This document shows positions 60,024 to 64,000 of a stretch of DNA of 64,000 bases, piece after piece (position 1 is the first letter of the stretch; each line of letters starts with the position of its first letter). The notes under the pieces were generated by a model. The model saw nothing but the letters and a program-made list of their open reading frames with translations, was not told the DNA's origin and searched no databases. The position numbers and the translations under genes were made by a program. The stretch covers positions 737,501-801,500 of the forward strand of contig NZ_CP065511.1 of the NCBI RefSeq assembly GCF_022811925.1, read 5' to 3'. Source of the stretch: Cytobacillus oceanisediminis. GTDB lineage: Bacteria > Bacillota > Bacilli > Bacillales > Cytobacillaceae.

Positions 60024-60492
60024 ATTCATCATCATCCGCTTCATTCTCAACATATCTCTTCAAGTTCTGGTATTGTTCTTCAAACACAAATTTAGCTGTC
60101 CATCCTAAAAGTTTGGTTGTCAGCCTATAGAAGAGGTTGCTTGGAACAAGGCTTGCTTCGACAATCAGACGCGTTCCGTTATGTTCTCTAGATAAGTGAT
60201 ACTTTGAAATGCTTAAGCCTTCTTTGGAATGAGAGTGAATAACAACTTTATGGGGAGCTTCATATTCAATCAATTCGGAATCGATTTTGATGATTTTTTT
60301 ATCCAGTTTCTGAACGGTGACAAACTTAGTGCCAGGCTCCGGGACAGGTTTATTTTCTTCATTGTCATAAATGTTTTCGATAAGCATAGTATTCCAGAGC
60401 TTTATTTTTTCATCATCATCCACGTATTTGAAAACCAAATCAATCGGGGAGTGGATAACATCTTCATATCTGTAAACAAGCATTTCTTTCAT
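60022..60492 (-). CDS. SRPBCC-family protein
   Basis: A 156-aa helix-grip protein (START/polyketide cyclase fold): the start YRYEDVIHSPIDLVFKYV and the last long helix FEEQYQNLKRYVENEADD fit the family. It binds a hydrophobic ligand in a central cavity; the ligand is unknown. ATG 60492 follows AAGAGGATTTT. Monocistronic. Confidence 0.8.
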   Translation of the reverse strand: MKEMLVYRYEDVIHSPIDLVFKYVDDDEKIKLWNTMLIENIYDNEENKPVPEPGTKFVTVQKLDKKIIKIDSELIEYEAPHKVVIHSHSKEGLSISKYHLSREHNGTRLIVEASLVPSNLFYRLTTKLLGWTAKFVFEEQYQNLKRYVENEADDDE

Positions 60493-60603
60493 CTTAAAAT
60501 CCTCTTACTTTCTATATTATTCAAAGGCATCTTAATAGTTTTTTCGGCAGAACTTGCCTGTTATTAAACTCATAAATATATCGGTAAATATATTTAAATT
60601 TTC

Positions 60604-60629
60604 TGAAACTAAATAAACCATCATCCGTA
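60604..60629 (+). promoter_or_regulatory. Sigma-W type promoter before the Gly-rich protein
   Basis: TGAAAC (60604-60609), 16 bases, CGTA (60626-60629), an exact match 24 bases before the start codon at 60653. Confidence 0.82.
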
Positions 60630-60652
60630 TTTAGAAATAAGGGGTGATGGAA

Positions 60653-60856
60653 ATGTCAGGATTCATTATTATTGGTTTACTTCTTATTATCATGATCGCT
60701 ATTGGTGGTTCCATACCATCGAATCGTTCTTATGTCAGCGGGAAAAATCATTCTTCCTATCATCATACAGGAGATTATAGCAGTTCGCATAACTGTGATA
60801 GTTTTGGAGGCGGCTTTGGAGGAGATGGCGGAGGCTGCGGTGGAGGAGGCGACTAA
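60653..60856 (+). CDS. Small membrane protein with Gly-rich tail (67 aa), sigma-W controlled
   Basis: ATG 60653 follows AAGGGGTG. One helix (residues 3-20), a Ser/His/Tyr linker, and the tail FGGGFGGDGGGCGGGGD with one Cys. Such Gly-rich ends are common on small envelope proteins of Bacillus. It may sit at the membrane with the tail outside or inside; orientation is not clear. Confidence 0.7.
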   Translation: MSGFIIIGLLLIIMIAIGGSIPSNRSYVSGKNHSSYHHTGDYSSSHNCDSFGGGFGGDGGGCGGGGD

Positions 60857-60904
60857 ATATCATTCTCTTAGTCCAGCAATTTGAGTTAAATTCCACAAAA
60901 CTAG

Positions 60905-60936
60905 AACCCGTCATTCATGGCGGGTTATTATTTTTC
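60905..60936 (+). terminator. Terminator of the Gly-rich gene
   Basis: AACCCG-TC / GG-CGGGTT with loop ATTCAT (one G-U), then ATTATTTTT. Confidence 0.75.
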
Positions 60937-61002
60937 TCTTTGCTGTTTGCGCATACGAGATATGCTAGACTGAAAGAAACAAAAGTGGAAGGAAGATTCC
61001 AA

Positions 61003-62241
61003 ATGAGTGTAACACTATTAAAGGGGCAAAAGGTTGATTTAACGAAGAAGCACCCTGACATTCAGGAGGTTACGGTTGGACTTGGCTGGGATATAGCAGG
61101 GACAGATTTTGATCTCGATGCGAGTGTGTTTCTGCTCGGCGGAAATGGAAAAGTGGAATCAGAAGGGGATTTCGTTTTTTACAACAATCCGATTGCCGGT
61201 GAAGGCAGTGTTCTTTACCATGGAGACAGCCGGATTGGAAGTGACCACGGCGACAGTGAACAGATTGAGGTCCGCCTTTCTAAAGTTCCTCCCCATGTGG
61301 AAAGGCTCAGTTTTACTGTGACGATTCACGATGCCGAGCAAAAGGGACAGCATTTTGGGCAGTTAAATAAAGCCTATATCCGCATCCTGAACCGAGTTTC
61401 CGGTGAAGAAATCCTTCGATTTGATCTGGGAAAAGATTTTACTGCTGAAACGGCGATTGTGGCAGCAGATCTTTACCGGCATAATGGGGAGTGGAAGTTC
61501 AATCCGGTTGCAAGAGGATTCCATGGCGGGCTTGCGGCTTTGTGTGCCCATTTTGGGGTGGAAACGGATGAGGAGGCTGCACCAGCCGAAGCTCTGCCGG
61601 CACCCGTGCCAGAATCTAAACCAGCTGCGCCTGTTCCTTCTCAGGCAAAACTGTCTAAAATTGAATTGAAAAAGAAAGAAACCGTCAATATTCAAAAATC
61701 GACCAGGATTACAGCTCATCTTGAGTGGGATGCTGACAACATGGATTTAGATCTCTACTGCTTTTATGTCACGAAGGCAGGAGAGCAGGGAAAAGTCTAC
61801 TGGAAAGACCTTGGCAGTGCTGATAGCATGCCCTACATCACGCTTTCCGGGGATTCACAGAACAAGGGGCAGGAAACCATTCTCATCCACAGGCCAGATG
61901 AATTGAAGTATCTATTGTTTGCAGCCTATAGTGCACTTTCGAACGGGATCGGAAGCTTTAAAAGCATGAGGGCACGCGCTGTGGTGGACAATCATCTCGG
62001 CAGCACTGTGACGGCACCGCTTCTTGAAGAAAATAAGTATGCGTATTGGGTTGCGATCGCCCATGTGGATCTAACCATTCCAGGCGGTATGAAGGTTAGC
62101 CACGTTGAAGCCTATTCCGGCAGGCATAAAGAGAATTCACCAGTCCTATTTCCTGATGGAACGTTTCAAATGGACATTGGGCCAATTGAATTCAAGCGGG
62201 ACGGAAAAGGATTCTTTGGCGGGCTGTTCGGTAAAAAGTAA
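61003..62241 (+). CDS. TerD-domain protein with C-terminal TerA-like domain
   Basis: A 412-aa protein. The N-terminal TerD domain (residues 1-185) has LGWDIAGTDFDLDASVFLL with the calcium-binding aspartates, DFVFYNNP and the DLYRHNGEWKF end. A Pro/Ala/Glu linker (about 190-220) joins a TerA-like domain with LEWDADNMDLDLYCFY. Ter proteins act in tellurite, phage and envelope stress; biochemistry is unclear. ATG 61003 follows GGAAGGAAG; the frame back to 60940 overlaps the terminator. Confidence 0.88.
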   Translation: MSVTLLKGQKVDLTKKHPDIQEVTVGLGWDIAGTDFDLDASVFLLGGNGKVESEGDFVFYNNPIAGEGSVLYHGDSRIGSDHGDSEQIEVRLSKVPPHVERLSFTVTIHDAEQKGQHFGQLNKAYIRILNRVSGEEILRFDLGKDFTAETAIVAADLYRHNGEWKFNPVARGFHGGLAALCAHFGVETDEEAAPAEALPAPVPESKPAAPVPSQAKLSKIELKKKETVNIQKSTRITAHLEWDADNMDLDLYCFYVTKAGEQGKVYWKDLGSADSMPYITLSGDSQNKGQETILIHRPDELKYLLFAAYSALSNGIGSFKSMRARAVVDNHLGSTVTAPLLEENKYAYWVAIAHVDLTIPGGMKVSHVEAYSGRHKENSPVLFPDGTFQMDIGPIEFKRDGKGFFGGLFGKK

Positions 62242-62295
62242 AACAGAGGGCTTTATTAAGGTCGGCAACATTCCAATTTGACAGCAATGAAATGG

Positions 62296-62326
62296 TAAAA
62301 GAGCCTTAGCTTGAAGGCTCTTTTAT
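62296..62326 (-). terminator. Terminator of the SMR pair
   Basis: Stem TAAAAGAGCCTT / AAGGCTCTTTTA, overlapping the last codons of the second SMR gene on the - strand. Confidence 0.8.
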
Positions 62327-62653
62327 AGTTTCTGCACTGCTGGAAGAATTCAATACGACTATTCCTCCAATAATCAAAATGATTCCCAGTATCTTAAGGC
62401 TGCTGAATGCTTCTCTCCATAGTATGGCACCGATTAAAGCAGTTAACGCTGTTCCTGCTCCTGACCAAATGGCATAAGCCAGACTTAATGGAACGGTTTT
62501 GAGACATAATGATAAGCAATAAAATGAAAGTGCATAGCCAAACAAGACTCCTGCAGATGGAAGCAGCACAGTAAATCCATCCGACAGCTTAAGCATGGTA
62601 GTGGCAAAAATCTCTCCGGCGATTGAGATTGTTAAATAAAAATATCCCCTCAT
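62306..62653 (-). CDS. SMR-family efflux protein, EbrB-like
   Basis: A 115-aa four-helix protein. The start RGYFYLTISIAGEIFATTML contains the proton/drug-coupling Glu (near residue 13), and YAIWSGAGTALTALIG is the third-helix motif. It works as a heterodimer with the SMR upstream, exporting cationic drugs or guanidinium-like compounds. ATG 62653 was chosen; a GTG at 62668 overlaps the ribosome site. Confidence 0.88.
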   Translation of the reverse strand: MRGYFYLTISIAGEIFATTMLKLSDGFTVLLPSAGVLFGYALSFYCLSLCLKTVPLSLAYAIWSGAGTALTALIGAILWREAFSSLKILGIILIIGGIVVLNSSSSAETIKEPSS

Positions 62654-62654
62654 A

Positions 62655-62978
62655 TTAATGGCCTCCACCGCTATTCAATAAGATGACTCCTCCAACTATC
62701 AAAGCCAATCCCAGAATCTTTTTGCCATTTACATTCTCTTTATAGATGGTGATTCCGACCAAGGCTGTCAGCACAGTCCCGAGGCCAGCCCATATCGCAT
62801 AGGCCACTCCCAGCGGCAGTGTTTTTAACGATAAAGACAGCGCGTAAAAAGCGACACCATATCCAATGATTACGCCAAGGGATGGCAGGAGCTTTTTAAA
62901 TCCGTCTGCTGCTTTAAGCAAGGAGCTGCCAAACACTTCACTTACAATGGCTAATGCTAAAAGTAAATAGGCATTCAT
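62655..62978 (-). CDS. SMR-family efflux protein, EbrA-like
   Basis: A 107-aa four-helix protein with the coupling Glu in LAIVSEVFGSSLLK and YAIWAGLGTVLTALVG in helix three. Two neighbouring SMR genes with slightly different charge in the loops are the pattern of paired SMR pumps (EbrAB, YkkCD). ATG lies behind GGGGAGAC. The partner gene starts right at its stop codon. Confidence 0.9.
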   Translation of the reverse strand: MNAYLLLALAIVSEVFGSSLLKAADGFKKLLPSLGVIIGYGVAFYALSLSLKTLPLGVAYAIWAGLGTVLTALVGITIYKENVNGKKILGLALIVGGVILLNSGGGH

Positions 62979-63067
62979 AAAGTCTCCCCGTTTCTTCTCC
63001 GAATGGATTCAGTTTATTTTACCTTTTCGAAGGTTCCTTTTGCCAAGTATATGAATAAAAGAATAAA

Positions 63068-63093
63068 TGAAACCAATTTATTTCCAAATCGTA
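63068..63093 (+). promoter_or_regulatory. Sigma-W type promoter before the erythromycin-esterase-like gene
   Basis: TGAAAC (63068-63073), 16 bases, CGTA (63090-63093), an exact match 59 bases before the start codon. The B. subtilis relative ybfO is a sigma-W gene. Confidence 0.88.
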
Positions 63094-63151
63094 ATCATAG
63101 ATATATTCTTAATAGGGGAAATTCCCCCGGCGTTATGATGGAGGCCTTGTT

Positions 63152-64000
63152 ATGAATTTCATAACACAAAAAACAAAATCACTTTGGATAGATCAAATAG
63201 CCAGCAAAAGCTGTGAAATAACGGATTCATCAGATTTTACCTGTATGGATCCATATGTTGAGGGGAAAAGAATTGTGCTGCTGGGAGAGAGCAGCCATGG
63301 AGTCGGGGATTTTTACACAGCCAAAATCAATATGATTAAGTATTTGCATAGTGTCCATGGATTTAATGTAGTTATTCTCGAGAGCGGTCTGCTTGAAGCG
63401 GTATTTTGCAGAAAAACTTTGAAAGGCCTGCCTGCCAGGGAACAAATCCAAAACGGACTGCTGGATATTTATCATAATGAAGAAATGCTTCCTTTATTTC
63501 AGGAAACCTGGGCCAATGGGATGCATCTCGCCGGAATGGATATTCAGCCTGCATACCCGCTGATCTCGCAAAACATGCTGGAATGGCTCAAGATTCATAC
63601 AGAGGAAGAACTATATGCTTCCATTTATCAGGCAGAAACAGTATTTTTCAACATTGATAAGGAGATAAGGGGACAAACGAAAATACCTAAGAAGATTAAA
63701 GCAAAGATACAAATGTGTATGGATCTATATCATTCAAGCCTGGAACTTTTTGAGAACAGATTGGAAGAAGCCGATTGGGAAAAAGAAAAGATCTTTCACA
63801 TTATTGGGAAGGGACTCGAAAATCGGCTGAAGTGGCTGGAAATCAATACAAAAAGCTGGATTTCTTCTGGCGTCATGCGGGGAATGCATATGTTCGGAAA
63901 TCTGCAGTGGTTATTGGAAGAGTGTTACAAGGGTGAAAAGGTCATTGTATGGGCTCATAATTTTCACATTAGAAAAAGCAAAACAGTGACTTCTAAGCTG
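63152..64000 (+). CDS. Erythromycin-esterase-family protein, 3' end outside window
   Basis: The first 283 residues are present. KRIVLLGESSHGVGDFYTAK holds the His/Glu motif of the family, VVILESG follows, LAGMDIQPA is in the middle, and WAHNFHI near residue 272 is the second His motif. Members open macrolide rings or hydrolyse other esters, but Bacillus members such as YbfO have no proven substrate. ATG follows GATGGAGGCC at eight bases. Sigma-W promoter upstream. Confidence 0.88.
   Translation, partial: MNFITQKTKSLWIDQIASKSCEITDSSDFTCMDPYVEGKRIVLLGESSHGVGDFYTAKINMIKYLHSVHGFNVVILESGLLEAVFCRKTLKGLPAREQIQNGLLDIYHNEEMLPLFQETWANGMHLAGMDIQPAYPLISQNMLEWLKIHTEEELYASIYQAETVFFNIDKEIRGQTKIPKKIKAKIQMCMDLYHSSLELFENRLEEADWEKEKIFHIIGKGLENRLKWLEINTKSWISSGVMRGMHMFGNLQWLLEECYKGEKVIVWAHNFHIRKSKTVTSKL

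Overview
The window looks like chromosome from an aerobic, endospore-forming Bacillaceae of the Bacillus/Cytobacillus/Mesobacillus type. The reasons are AT-rich DNA with strong AGGAGG-type ribosome sites and many GTG/TTG starts, a cortex hydrolase (CwlJ), T-box and TPP riboswitches, an Spx paralogue, and B. subtilis-like blocks (thiC, tenI-thiOSGF, ydbST, yknWXYZ, yrrT/mccAB, sdpRI). Species cannot be fixed from this. No transposase, prophage, rRNA or CRISPR array was seen.

Layout. 1-690: the end of a tRNA cluster (Phe-Tyr-Trp-His-Gln-Cys-Gly-Ile), probably the tail of an rRNA operon. 1.36-4.94 kb: a B-type heme-copper oxidoreductase operon (subunits IIa, II, I, a SCO copper chaperone, a membrane protein) whose catalytic subunit lacks the usual cross-linked tyrosine. 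5-10.6 kb: DUF2935, a cation-efflux protein, a DUF3267 membrane protein, a secreted 5'-nucleotidase and a small lipoprotein. 10.8-16.8 kb: thiamin synthesis under two TPP riboswitches. 17-18 kb: a broken VOC gene and small proteins. 18.2-34.4 kb: a dense block of cell-envelope and antimicrobial-peptide defence genes: two two-component systems, two ABC-2 exporters, ydbST and yknWXYZ. 34.5-38.7 kb: an EAL protein, a second copy of the lipoprotein, stress and acetyltransferase genes, and several very small proteins. 38.8-43.3 kb: a MarR-nitroreductase-monooxygenase operon, then yrrT divergent from mccAB (homocysteine to cysteine). 43.4-45.8 kb: phenylalanine hydroxylase and carbinolamine dehydratase under a T-box. 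45.8-52.4 kb: cupin, serine hydrolase, VanZ, YfmQ and sdpR with a frameshifted sdpI. 52.5-56.8 kb: GNAT, MocR regulator, Spx paralogue, Rrf2 regulator, IDEAL-domain protein, cwlJ. 57-64 kb: EamA exporter with an Lrp regulator, ChaB, SRPBCC, a TerD/TerA protein, an EbrAB-like SMR pair and the start of an erythromycin-esterase-like gene.

How it works together. The main theme is envelope stress and resistance to antimicrobial peptides. Five exact matches to the sigma-W promoter (TGAAAC, 16 bases, CGTA) lie before a DUF3267 gene, yknWXYZ, two small membrane proteins and the erythromycin-esterase gene. Each of the two two-component systems has an 11-bp-phased direct repeat in front of a neighbouring ABC exporter operon. 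Two very similar acidic lipoproteins 25 kb apart share sigma-B-like promoters and leaders. Several local circuits can be read from the DNA: four copies of TGTAA-N9-TTACA around the Spx-like/Rrf2/IDEAL genes, tandem ATTGA-N4-TCAAT before marR, matching boxes on the divergent yrrT and mccA promoters, a repeated promoter/operator unit on both sides of the phhA T-box, and a mini-ORF with two mutually exclusive hairpins before a BltD-like acetyltransferase.
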